From Ophiodon elongatus (lineage: Eukaryota > Chordata > Actinopteri > Perciformes > Hexagrammidae), in NCBI GenBank assembly GCA_016806645.1, contig JACSYO010002173.1:248001-312000 (forward strand): a stretch of DNA of 64,000 nt, written 5' to 3'. The notes beneath the pieces were generated by a model. That model did no database searches, had not been told where the DNA came from, and was given only the letters and a program-made list of their open reading frames with translations. Positions within the stretch are counted from its first letter, which is position 1. Every line of letters starts with the position of its first letter. Below are positions 11,095 through 22,995 of the stretch, one piece after another. Both the position numbers and the translations under genes were made by a program.

Positions 11095-14000
11095 TATTTT
11101 TTTGGTATTTGTCTAGTCCTTAACAAGTAAACTATCATAAGGCAGCAAAACTAATGAAGTTTGACTACTGGAAGTATAACTATTTTCTTTTATGGAAGTA
11201 GAATTTTTGTTTGGTTGAAATGAAGTTGGGTACAGATTTATGTTAATAACAAGAGGCAAGCAGACCATCATATCACCATATTTCTTTTTTTGCCTGTGGT
11301 TGAGTTACCAGCTCTTTAGTTGTTAATGTGAGTGAGCACATTTCGATGGAATGGCCTTCTAATTTGCTATTTAAAAAATAAGTTATATAATCATAGGAGG
11401 GCTGGAGAATAGTTAAAAGCTAATGCCTGTAACACTGGTGCCTACTGAAATTCTTAACACTTCACCTAGTGTACTTACTTAAACAAGAATGAGATATCAC
11501 TATGCCTTCTTGTAAAAAAATTAGTGAGTTTTCAGGCCTTTAAAAGAATCTGGATTAAACTCCACATACCAGGTAGTAACAAAGGTAATTATCTACTCTG
11601 GAATCCACGAGTGTCCTTAATTGAATAATTTACAAGACTGTAATTAAAGTACGTACATCAAGGTCTCGTCAATTAAATGTTTATTTACTCATTTAGGTTA
11701 AAAGCAAATGTTTGCCAGTAAATTACATTGTTATTTCCTGGTATGGCATAAAGGGTACACTGACACGGTGTTGAGGGTACACCCTCAGCGGGGAGGGAGA
11801 GGGACAGGTGGATATTATTCAGTACATTGTTGGTCATCAAAGCTGTGCTCCACGTGCCATTCAGCTGAATCTACTGACTTTTCTTTCTTTTGAATTACCC
11901 TCGTCACATCATCCTATCTTCTTACTGTATGTGTGTACGTTACTACTGATGAAGCTGGAGCCGTTAGTGAGGCTGTCCTGGAGAGAATCTTTGGGCAGGA
12001 AATAGATTTCGTCAGCCTGTTCACATAGATGCTATCTGGATTCTGAGCAGAGGGTGTAGCACTAAAAGTTCATAATACTCGTCTAATCTGTCCTGAGAAG
12101 ACTTGATCCGAATTTATTTATTAGTTTGACTTGGTTCAGGATTTACTGTAGGTGTACTACTTGTTTCTATAAGCTTGAAAGACGTTGCGTCTTGCCTAGC
12201 GATCTTGGTACTCATTAACTGGTATTGGGGCTGTCTGTTCATTTTCTCTGTGCAAATCAAGTTACTGTAATTGTATTTTAATATGCCGTGTAGAAGTCAC
12301 TGCGGAGCGTTCAAGATTTGTCACATGGAACATAGAGAAGCACTTGTTTTTAGCATGCATATAGTTTCAACACTATTGTCTAGGCTGCTATTTCTTACTA
12401 TATGTATATTTAATGTAAATATATATTCTATTTATCAAACTGTTTTGTTGTTACAACACATGTAAGGCGGAGAGAGCCGGGTGTCTTATTAAGGCTGCAG
12501 TCTCTTAAAGTGTCACGTCTTCCCCAGGGAGTTTGGTTCCTTCTCCATTTTCAAGACTTGATTGGACTCACTACAAATACTAATACCGCTCAGACTGCTG
12601 GTCTGCCACAGGAAACCGTTGTTCACAAGCGCAGCCACACTGGTAGGGCATTGGCTAGTGGCTACCTATAGAAAGGAGACAATACAGGCATTGTTTACCC
12701 CACCTCCCCCCCCGCCCCCCCCACACCACCCATGATCCCAGGTAGTTCTCAAGGGATCATTGTGTATGTCTCTGCTAGCTGTGGGGAGAAACGGCAGCGC
12801 AAGCCTCTCTTTGCACTTTTCAGTCTTGAATGGAGCCATTGGAATGTGAGAAATGTATTTAGCAAAGGGAGACCAAGGACACTGTAAACAGGTGTATTGT
12901 TTGGAGGCATCCAAGAACAGTCCCCTCCCCCCCTAACATGCAGTAGATAAATGCTCCATTGTTCCTCTACATGGAGGAAGATACCACGGTGATTTGATTG
13001 CACATCCATCAAGACAATATCAGAATTATCACAGTATTGTTTTCCAAGTACTAGTTCTAGAAAAACTGTTGGCGACTGTCTGGCAACTGTGACGATACAG
13101 GTCAAATGTAGGTGTCGCGTATCCATTTCAGGTTAGCGCACCCGAAGGTGTTTCTCTTTTTGTTTGTTTTCCTTCATGTTAATCACCAAGACTTCTTTCA
13201 GGACACAGAAATGAATTCACACGTGATTTCTCAGCATTTGCAATGGTTGGTCAGCGTTTCTGACGGAGGAGCTCAAGTCAAGTGCGAGTCGAAGCATTTC
13301 TCTCAGAATTACCGCAATCTGTTTTCATCCTACTCGCTGACCTGAAGTCAGCGATGGAGCTTGAATGAATGAGGCTTGTGTGTAATTTTACAAGAAATGT
13401 GATTTGGCTCCCTATAAACTTGCACAAGCCTTCCTGCCGTTCACATGCCCTGAGAGTTTAATCACTTAGAACAATTTCAGATACATAGCTGTTGCATAGT
13501 GTTAATGTTTATTTCAATCAGAACACACAGGAATGTAGATTTTATCACTGTTTTCTAAGGTACATTTCTTATGTGGTGCAAATTAAATTGCTTGATTCTC
13601 TAGTGTACAGAGGTAGAAAAAAAAACAACTAACTTTATGTGAAGATTTTTTTCTTTTTATTGTTTGCAGTCTTTATTTATACCTCCAGAATGATCACCAA
13701 ACGTGCCTTGTAGACACACGAATAGGTGTTGCATCTGGAGAAGCCCGTTTTCTATACTGTACGTATTTGCCCTTGACTGCGGCAGTAAAGTTCACATCAC
13801 AGCGACAGAAGCCCACTGAAGTGATTCACAACTGTTGTACCTGTTTTTCCATCATGTCGAAAAATCGGACAAAATAAACGTTTCGAGTCCATTTATTTTT
13901 GCTGCTTTGCAAGAGATTACATTTGAGATTACTTTGACCATTTCTGTTTATGTGAATATATCTGTTTTTGACGTGTTAAACTGAAGACAAGCATTTTTTT

Positions 14001-14415
14001 TTTTTTCGTGATTTGGTTTTTAGTTGCCAATACTACTGGGAACTAACAGTCTGTTCCTTTAGTTAATGTCACTGTTGAATGTGAAACACTGAGATCTTGA
14101 TTGTTGACTACTATGGAAACAGCGCTACTCTTGATTGAGGGCTATGTTTGCCTAACTCATGCTGTATGATCTTTAAGTCAAAAAAACGACTTTACCGATA
14201 CTGGAATTTTGTCCTCTGCAGGTTATAACTGTGAAATTGTGAATAATCATGAGAAATATTTATTATTGCCTTTGCTTCTTGTGCAACATTTGACTGTCTC
14301 AGTTTTAATTTGGTAAAAAAAAAAAGAAAAAAAAAAAAGCTTCTAAATGTTGAACGAAAAATCTTTTTAATAGAATTTGTAGAAGTGCCATTAGAATTTA
14401 ATATAATTTTTTAAT

Positions 14416-14421
14416 AATAAA
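14416..14421 (+). terminator. zbtb42: Candidate poly(A) signal for zbtb42
   Basis: AATAAA, followed about 30 bases later by a GT-rich stretch (GTGTTAGTGGTGTAG), the expected arrangement for cleavage and polyadenylation. AATAAA at 13,873 is an alternative. Confidence 0.4.
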
Positions 14422-15105
14422 GGTATATTTTATAGTAATCAATTGCTTCAGTGTTAGTGGTGTAGAGATTAGAGGACAATCTTTATGCAGAATTGACATT
14501 GCTTAGATATTGAGGCAATTTACTTTTGATCTATAACTGTCTGTGCATTTTCTTTGTTTGCGCTTTTGGAGTGTGCTTGTGTGCGTGTGCTGTGGAAATG
14601 TGACAATCTTGATATAGGTCTTTCTTAAGAATATGCATAGAATTAAATGGAACAACTTTCTCTCTTTGTGTGGATTTTATTCATTTACTACACTTTTGCT
14701 TTTTTTCTGTGCACTCACTAGTTTTCAAATGATACATTTCAGACAAAATGGCAGAAGATGAGCTTTGAATTACATTTTTTTGAAGTCAAAGTAAACTCTG
14801 ATACACGAACAACAAAAGAACCTTGTAGAAGAGTCCTCGTCTGACACGCAGCAGCAACAATCGGCCAGATAGCGATTGTGTGGGCTGCACTGCAATGTGT
14901 ACAGAGACAACAGAAAGTGATAATACTGCTGGTCTTACAGGCCCTTTCCCTCTGAAACCATAAACTCAGCTCAAGGACGGAGCAATTTCAAGATGGGCTC
15001 CCATTGTCCCTGACCTGTTGCCAATACTCTCCAAAAGAGATAAACCGCGGATAACAAAGCCCGTTGACTGTCCTGTAATTATTACTAAAACTTGATCATA
15101 TCTGC

Positions 15106-15106
<1 letters not shown>

Positions 15107-15158
<52 letters not shown>
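15107..15158. repeat. (CA)n microsatellite
   Basis: Twenty-six perfect AC units. Confidence 0.95.
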
Positions 15159-15160
<2 letters not shown>

Positions 15161-15954
15161 ATCTATTTATAAGTAAACAAACCAACCAAACATGTGTCAG
15201 CTTGAGAACTTCATGCCAATTCACTGGACATTGACAATGGCGAGAACTTTTAATTATTTCCCTGCTGCACCATGAAAGAAATCCAGCTGCTCTGCTACGT
15301 GATCCCAATGGGGATGTGCTCGGGTTCCCACCGCCCTCCCCCCAATCCCCGCTCACCCATTCTGGGAACGCCATACAGACAAGGGCCGCATCCAACTGCC
15401 CCTGCCCCCATCTATCCTACCTCCACCCCCACAGACCCCAAAACCGCGGCCCCCAAACCGCGGCCTCATCCCACCACTCTATTGTGTTCGTGGGTAGTAG
15501 CTCAGCCAGGCTATTGTCTGGCCCAGCTCCCCAGCACGTACTTTATGCACAAACAGACGACACAGCGGCGCTAGCCAGGCAGCTCCAACATAAAGAAAAC
15601 AATGTCCTCCCAAGATCATTCATAAACACCCTGAACAGCCCCAGCCAGCTCCCAGTAAATAAGGGCCCACTGCAACGCTGTGGCCACCTCGCACTGTAAA
15701 CATCCACAGCAGCAGGCCTCGCAGCGCTCGCTGGCACCAACATCTCACATCTGCCTAACGGGACCGAGGGCTTAGGCTGTCTGGTGTGCGTGTTTTTCTT
15801 ATGGACCCAAACCTTCACATGGAAAGTAGGGGCCATGTGATCGGGCTTAGCTGCAGGGTGACGAGCTGGGATATGTGCAATGTAACTCGATGGTGTAATA
15901 AAACATTCCTCTCCAAGGCTCAAAGCCCGGCTCATTTGGCTGTAAGAGTTTTTT

Positions 15955-15960
<6 letters not shown>

Positions 15961-16025
<65 letters not shown>
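15961..16025. repeat. (TG)n microsatellite
   Basis: TG tract with a single TATG interruption. Confidence 0.95.
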
Positions 16026-16027
<2 letters not shown>

Positions 16028-18963
16028 AGAGGTACTTGAGAGAAGTTGAGAGGAAAGTTGTAAGTGTCCACCACCAAGGCCAGCGGTGGGAGCCCTTGAC
16101 CTCTGAGGGGACGGACTGCCAGGGACAGCTGGTGTGGCCTGTTTTTATTTATTTATTTCTTAACAAAAGACAGGTGGTCACACTTGAAAAGGGCACACAA
16201 ACACAGTTACACATGCGCTTGTGTACAGACAATGCACACACACACACACATACGTGGGTCGTTTTCTTTTTCTCTCTTTGTATGAACACACATGCATATG
16301 GTTAACATCCACTTAATTTTGGAGGAGCAATTCTTTTGACTTTCAGAATAATAATTCAATTCCCAATTAATAATATAATAGTCTGCTGTAATAAGTGACC
16401 ATTATTGCCAAATTTGAAGGCTTCATCCACATTTGAAGCAGCATTTAGGCTCTTCACCACTATCTAAAGCTACAATCTGAACTGTTTATATACCACACAT
16501 CAATTGCTACAAGTGCATAAATACATATCAACTAGTGCTCTCAGACTGGGTTTGCCTTTTTTGGAGTGGCTCGCCCTGACAGTGCCAAGACAGTGTGTCC
16601 TTGGTCCACTGTACAGCTGTCACTTACTCACACTCGTTGACGCATATTTATAGCAGCAGCATCACTGGGCTTGACGCTGGCCACACTCAGACCACAGCTG
16701 GTCCCCACAAGAATGGGTGAAAGACAAAGCCACGTGCTCCCGCTGGCCGACTGCAGTTGGTCCTGTCTGGAGCGCCGAGGGTGATTATGTGGCCCCCTTC
16801 TCCTTGCAGACACCCAGTCCATACATGCACCAGGGAGAAGATGGGGATTTGTGGAGGGAGGGAGGGAGGGATGGAGGGGGGAACACTGTGACCTTTTTTT
16901 TTTTTTCTCTCTTCTTTGAATGTCACGGATGGGGATGTGCTGAAAACCTTGACAGCTGCACTTGAAGGTACATAAAAACATAATTATGGAGTTAACCGAG
17001 AGCAGCGGGGAAAAGGGGAATACGCATCAGCATCCTCCTCCCTAATAAGTAAAAAATGAATATAGTAAATGGTGTGGACAGACGAGTAGCGCTCTAACCA
17101 CTGTAATAATCAGGTGAAAGGAGTTTTTTTTTTTTACTCATCATTTTTCAGATTTGGGAGAGATGCAACACAGGAGGAGAGCCCTATATCACCAATGTTC
17201 GTAGTATTGAGACAATAGCTGGGGGAATAGTGAATGAGTCATGAGATTGGGTTCTTTGCAGACAACAGCCCCCCCGCCTCCCCCTCTCTCTCTCTCTCTC
17301 TCTCTCCACACTGTCATGCATTACATGACTTCCTTTCTTCTAGGTTACTAAGCGTACTAAAGGGAGGTTTGATGCAATGATGCATCACAGGAAATTGGTT
17401 CAAACAACTGGGTAATGAAGTGACTTTCTGACAGAGCTTTGGATACTTTTGGGTCACTTTGACTCATTATTCCTAACTCCGCTGGTTAAGACAAACTCAT
17501 CTTCCAGGTCAAAAAGGACCAGGGGGATGCTCGCTCCGACTTTAGAGAGAATAGAGGTGAATAGGAGTTTCTTTTCTCTTTTGTAACCGCAACAATAGGT
17601 GTGCACGGACAAAATGTTCAAAAACGCATTAGGTCCATTAAGTGAAACAATAGATGGGAAATGGACAAAGCTCTTTACCACTACATGTCATCAACAATAC
17701 ATTTACAGGGAGCTTTGGAGACGATTAGATATTTCAAACAGTCACTAGTAATTTCAACATACAATACATATTGTTTGTTGGAAAAATTGTGGTTTACTTG
17801 TTGATTTGACATTTTAAATAAAAAGTTAAATTCTTACGTTTAAGAAGCAGGACATTTTAAACATCTTGAGAAATGACTTCACTCAAACTCTTAATTTTGC
17901 CAATGAGTAATGGTTTCACATACAAATCATTAGTATGAATTGGCTCAAGACAGTTCCTCTAGCGTTATGGAGTCCATGATTGTTTTATCATCAATAAAAG
18001 CAAATAAAATAGTCTTCTGTAGAAGTGTTTTATGTCCACCTCAGAGTTTCTTAAAGCCTTAAAGAAATGTGCAGACAACTGGACGCCTCGCCTGCCAGCA
18101 GCTGTCTGTTCGTTCAGCCGGAAATCAAGCGGTGCCCTCGAACACCAACTGCAGAGTTCCCCAAAGACCGGAGCCACAACTGGCCCGCTGAGCAGGGGAT
18201 GTGACTCAACAGCTCAGAGGCACACTTGCAATGAGCTCCAGGAAGTGCACTCATCCAAGCCAATATCTAACACCATCTCACGTGATTGATTTCTATAAAG
18301 GCAGTGTTCAGGACTTCTGCCACCAAGAACAATTACTCAGTGTGGAATACCTGACCCTGAAACCAGTCATCATCAGTGACGAGCCTCAGCCAAGAGAAAG
18401 TGATGACTGCACATCAAGGTCACGTCCAAGAGGGATAATTGCAGCCAAACAGTCTGCCGCAAAGCCCCGGTTCCGTTCAACCTCTGGGTCCTTCTTGTTT
18501 TAATAAATATATTTGATAGCAGCTCTCCAAGGTCAGTCCAGACAGGCTAGATTGGAATTCTAATTTCATTGCCAAGACAAAACTTTCAGACTTCAACTAA
18601 AAGGCTGAAAATGTGCTTCTTTAGCATACCGAGATGAATGTGTTCATCCAGCGAGGAAGCAGGGCTTGTGTATCACCATGGCCCAGTCTGAAAGGAACTC
18701 ATCCCTCAGAGTCCTTGAAGTGTGCTGCCACCTGCTGATGCATCTACAACACAGGAAGACGGTTGGCTAACCTTTTAGCTAATTGGCCGATTTTTGTTCA
18801 GACATCCAATTTTGATTCCTGCATTATTCAAGAGCCTATTATTCATATATTCAACAGTTACTCTGCCCCTTTAATTAAATCAAAATACATTCTGCGACTG
18901 TATTAAAGATGCACCGAAGAGACAATGGATCACAACATTTAACTGTATACAAAAATGTTAAAG

Positions 18964-18969
18964 TTTATT
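18964..18969 (-). terminator. siva1: Poly(A) signal for siva1
   Basis: AATAAA on the minus strand, about 160 bases after the siva1 stop codon at 19,130-19,132. The position fits a short 3' UTR. Confidence 0.55.
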
Positions 18970-19129
18970 TCAGTTACTTTAGGAATGCAATACATATATA
19001 CACACACAAGAAAACATTTGGATCACATGAAAAGAAAAAACACAGGTATAAAATGCAGTCTTAGAAATGTCATGTGAGGCAACTATATATGTTCAAGCAT
19101 AAACTCCTCATCCCTCCGTCGGTCTTCCT

Positions 19130-22100
19130 TTACGTCGAGCAACTGCAGCACAGTACTTCATCATATTGCCCGCTGTAACTGTGGAACACAGAAAATATTA
19201 CATTACAATGGTGACACTTGTCAAAAACTCACATTTTTCTCACCGTTCTACACTCCTTGTGGAGGTCCAGTTTCATACTTTTTTATTTTTTTTTATAAAA
19301 AAGGAGGACCCAGATGTTGAACCACCATCTCTGAATAATGGCTGACCTGCTCTACCACCTGAACTACAGCCGCAAAATATGATGTGCAAAGCAAGGCAAC
19401 CAACGATGTTGGATCCTGCTCAGCCAACACGAGGGACTGAATATGAAATGTTCTTGAACAGATTGCTACTTTGCTAACATAGCTCTCGTACCAAGGCCCC
19501 CACAAAAACTTCTTCTTTCAAGCTTAAAATCTGCAAACTCACCATGTTGACTTGTAAGGTGGCTGTAAAAGTGCGCAGTTTGTTTCTTCATACCCAAAAG
19601 ATGAATAAGCAGTTGTTTTCCTTCAGGCCTCTGTTGCTTTTTGATGTCTTAACACCCAGCAAATCCCCTTTAAGAGCTCTGCTCTGCTCTTACTGGCTAA
19701 AACTGATTAGAACCCAACAAGGATGAGGGTTGAGTTGGGTCATGGTTTTGGCCCGTCTACAAGTTATTCAAGTATCTCATTTTGTCAAATGCAATAAATT
19801 TACAGGACTATTTTGGTCCAGTGACATTGATGCACACAACCCTTCAGTACTGCAGTCTGTGGACTTCCCCCATAGTACGAGCACAAGAGGAATGTCTTTC
19901 ACAGAACAGATGAGAAACAGCTGCACCCCACACCTCATATAAACATGTCTTTAATGCCGAAGCAATTGATTTTCCAAGTGACACCGAATTAACTTTGGCC
20001 TAAACAGAGAGACTGTTCAATAAGATCTTTGAAGCTGGAACAACAAGAAAAAACAAAAAACAAACACTGGAGCTGGATTCCAGCTCGGGAAGCCCTGAAA
20101 TGTCTTTATGGACAATATCTTTCCTGCCTACGTTAGACAACAGCGACATTGCATTTTAATGAATCATAACACAAATGCAACTGCAGAAAAGGATGGAGCT
20201 TTACAGACGTGTAGTTTTTAAAATATATATTCTATAATAATTAGAAAAAGATGTAAAAAAAATAAAAAATAAAACGCCATTCACTATTTGCCATAAACTA
20301 TATAACTATTTGCCATAAAAAGGAGTGCAGAGACTGCTTTTTAACTCCAACAATGGCTGATATTGAAAGCTTGTAAATATTTCTGTGCATTAATACGTCG
20401 AAATCCTTTGGGAAACGGAGTGAAAAATGAATCAGGTTTGGACTTACTCTATGATGGTGCAGACAGAGCAGCAGAGGCCGGAGCAACAGGAGCACTGTCG
20501 TGTGCAGGAGGGACAGGCGAGGCGGTCACATTGGGAGCATGGTGTCCTGGACCCCTGGCTTTTCTGACACACACAACAGCATGTAAGAGCCACAGGTGAA
20601 CCTAGAATCAAAGCACACATACAGCACACTGGATGAGCATTTAACACAAAGAAAGTAACCAAAATGAGCATCCAAATCTGTGACAACCCTGACATCTGCT
20701 GGTGAAAAGTATGAATTAAGTATGAATTGAATTAACCATGAGCTTTTAGCCTCCTAGTCAAATAACTTATTGTGTGCCTTCTTGCCCATTTAAAGAAGTG
20801 ATCCTTCTTTGGTCCAGTTTTTAAATGAAATAAAACATATGTGCTTTGCGGCCCTCAGTACCCAATGATTATTATGCATCAGAAACGTGTAACCCAGTAA
20901 AATGAGGAACTATGACACACATTGGAACAGTTTTGGTGCAATCTTTTTTTCAGTTCATACTGGCCACAGATATCCAAATCATGTTTGTTTACAGTTACTT
21001 TAGTATTAAATTACCTCTTGATGTTTCCTCAAACAGTGTTTCTGTGCCGAGTTGTGTTGGAGGGGTAGTAACAGTTGGAACTTTTGTACTAAAAATACCC
21101 ACTTGATTTTTCTTATTCATGCAGCTGAAGCCGTACATTAGCTTCAGCTGAACTTTGAACATATTTTTTTATTCTGACCTGAAAAAGATCCAAGTAGGAT
21201 TGAAACGTTGTCATCAATTAACTTTAGTGGCATGGAGTAAGCCTGCAGGCTTTTCCTTCATTGATGCAGTTTTCTGATGTCCTTGCACCAACTTGATGCG
21301 TGTAGAATTACTCTTAATCTTTTTTTTAAACACAAAAAAAGAACTGTGGATTGTGTACCCCATCACATGAATTTAAATTGCTTAAGGAAGGGATCGCCGA
21401 TAACCTTTCCAATATCAGAATTGCATTAACATCAATCCCATGTTTTTTCTATTACTAAGGGTCTCTGTGACAGTGACTACCTTCTGCCCCGTCATAGACG
21501 GAGGACCTCATCCAAATGTGTTCTGTGGTTAGAGGAGATCGTTTTCACACGCACGGCCAATGGTGTTGGAGAAACATAAGATCCTGTTATTTGACACATC
21601 AGAATAGATTCGTCACGCTTTCCTTCAGCGTCGTCATTCACCTCCCCGTCAGTTTGGGCTCACCTTGTGCGGCGTTGGCTCTCGTCAGTCTCCCATCGTG
21701 TCCAATCAGTGTCTGTCCTCTGAGCAGAGACTGGCTGCACGCAGCAGTCTCCTCCTGCCCAGCGGGCCGCTCCTCTCCTGTCCAGATTTTGTCCATCACA
21801 ACCTTGGCACCGTTGAAGAGCAAGTTCTTCGTCTTTGCTGTGAAAAATAAAAGGACCCACTCTTAAGTGAAATGAGGCTGATGTTTACGAGTAGGACTGT
21901 AGAGTGGTAGTTCAGAGGCCAGCTGGCAGTAACTGAACCATGTTATTTAGCAGTGTTAAATGTCAACAGGCCCAACTAATGCATGCACGTGAAATGTACA
22001 CGCCTAGTCGTTATAGAAACATGAACAAATGCACAAAAAGTGACCAACGCGACTGTTTTTTATTTGTGTATACATAGATATATAACTATACACACGTGAT

Positions 22101-22307
22101 TCCTGCTACGCAAACAACTCAAGTTGCGCAACGACGAAGCTCGAGGAGCTAACAGCGCAGCCATGAACCCGCTCACATCCACTTACCGTATATTTCTTGC
22201 CTGTATTTGTTCCCAAACACGCTATAATTATTCAGCTCCTGTTGTCCGACGTGTATTTTGTATTGAGAGGAGAAGGTTTCCGGAAAAGGACAAGCTCGTT
22301 TCGGCAT
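19130..22307 (-). CDS. siva1: Apoptosis regulatory protein Siva
   Basis: Small pro-apoptotic adaptor; the mammalian protein binds the tail of CD27 and other TNF-receptor members, and zinc through its Cys-rich C-terminus. Coding exons (minus strand): 22,307-22,187; 21,837-21,664; 20,601-20,448; 19,178-19,130, all with GT-AG introns and matching phase, 498 nt in total, giving 165 aa (human 175). The start is the family's MPKRxCPF (here MPKRACPFPETF). Exon 2 carries the KNLLFNGAKVVMDKIW segment and GQTLIGHDGRLTRA. Exon 3 is the Cys-rich zinc-binding part (CCCVCQKSQ, CSQCDRLACPSC, CSCCSGLCCSVC), and exon 4 ends YDEVLCCSCST. The gene is convergent with zbtb42 and about 0.7 kb downstream of the adss1 stop on the same strand, the SIVA1-ADSS1 neighbourhood seen in human. 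Confidence 0.92.
21120..21260 (+). repeat. Probable transposable-element tail in siva1 intron 2
   Basis: Contains CTGACCTGAAAAAGATCC, then GGATTGAAACGTTGTC. The 'gacctgaagaagat...gaaacgttg' phrase is typical of 3' tails of fish interspersed elements. No coding part is visible and the assignment is from memory. Confidence 0.35.
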
Positions 22308-22408
22308 ATTTCTCTGCAAATAACTCCCGACGTGGTACAGCAGACTTGTTTGTTGCGGGAAAACTGTAACGGAGACGGCGAGGCACCAATCACACACAGC
22401 CTTTATTG

Positions 22409-22456
22409 TCACGTGGAAGCTCAGAGCCAATCCAACAACGAGTCTTCTGCCACGTG
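22409..22456 (-). promoter_or_regulatory. siva1: Putative siva1 promoter elements (E-boxes and CCAAT)
   Basis: Upstream of the siva1 ATG are two CACGTG E-boxes (in TCACGTGG near 22,409 and CCACGTGA near 22,450) with a CCAAT sequence between them (GCCAATCC near 22,435) and another at about 22,385. Such spacing is common in TATA-less promoters bound by USF/MYC-type and NF-Y factors. Function is inferred. Confidence 0.4.
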
Positions 22457-22469
22457 ATCTTTGGTTCTT

Positions 22470-22900
22470 TGCTGCCTTCATGGATGGCCGTGAATTTTGT
22501 TTTTTATCTTTTCAATTCCACAAATGAAAAGCTGGAGATTGGTGGAGTAAATGGGCACAGCGTGATTACAACCAAGGCACTTCTTCAGCAAATCAAAAGT
22601 TTTAAAGAATGCGTGCTACTCTTTTGATGAGTGGTTGATATTTATTTATTTTGATTAACGGTCTTAAAGTAATCAACTCTGTCCCAGTTGTGCATGGTTT
22701 GACAAGAGCTTTTGCATCAACGGATCACGTTTCCATGAATCTATTAATTATTGACATTTGTGCTGGTTTAATTGGTGATTCGGTCAATACATTGAAACAT
22801 ACCCTATAATTAAATTAAATTAAAAGTATAATACAATAGCAAGACTGTTTGATTGTAACTAAACAAACATAGCCAACACTGCTCAAAGGTACCATAGATG
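22470..22900. other. Short intergenic spacer siva1/adss1
   Basis: AT-rich sequence between the siva1 promoter and the adss1 poly(A) signal; nothing else recognised. Confidence 0.4.
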
Positions 22901-22905
22901 TTTTG

Positions 22906-22911
22906 TTTATT
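22906..22911 (-). terminator. adss1: Poly(A) signal for adss1
   Basis: AATAAA on the minus strand, 85 bases beyond the adss1 stop codon, implying a very short 3' UTR. Confidence 0.55.
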
Positions 22912-22995
22912 AACTAATGAGGAGAAAATCAGTTTCGATGATGAAAAGATGCCACCTCCTCTGTGCTCCTATCAAGGGTAGGTAAAGGTTTCCCT

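Larger units (their letters stand above)
10514..14445 (+). other. zbtb42: zbtb42 3' untranslated region (probable)
   Basis: Almost 4 kb after the stop codon with no supported open frame, AT-rich and studded with short T and ATTTA-like runs. It contains an (ATT)n tract at 11,050-11,094 and a first possible poly(A) signal AATAAA at 13,873. A signal at 14,416 is followed by a GT-rich segment. The extent is inferred from these signals only. Confidence 0.45.
14446..18963. other. Intergenic region between convergent zbtb42 and siva1
   Basis: No supported gene. It holds two TG/CA microsatellites, a (CT)n run at 17,283-17,306 and a CpG-containing proline-rich open frame at 15,316-15,699 with a tandem AAACCGCGGCC that I do not accept as coding. 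In human, AKT1 lies between SIVA1 and ZBTB42; no AKT1-like peptide (PH domain or kinase) can be read here. Confidence 0.5.

Noticed and set aside
15316..15699. Proline-rich frame of 127 aa between zbtb42 and siva1
   Set aside because: C-rich composition gives proline by default; two overlapping frames are open at once and neither resembles a known protein.
14446..18963. Expected akt1 gene
   Set aside because: Human synteny predicts it here, but no PH-domain or kinase peptide can be read on either strand.
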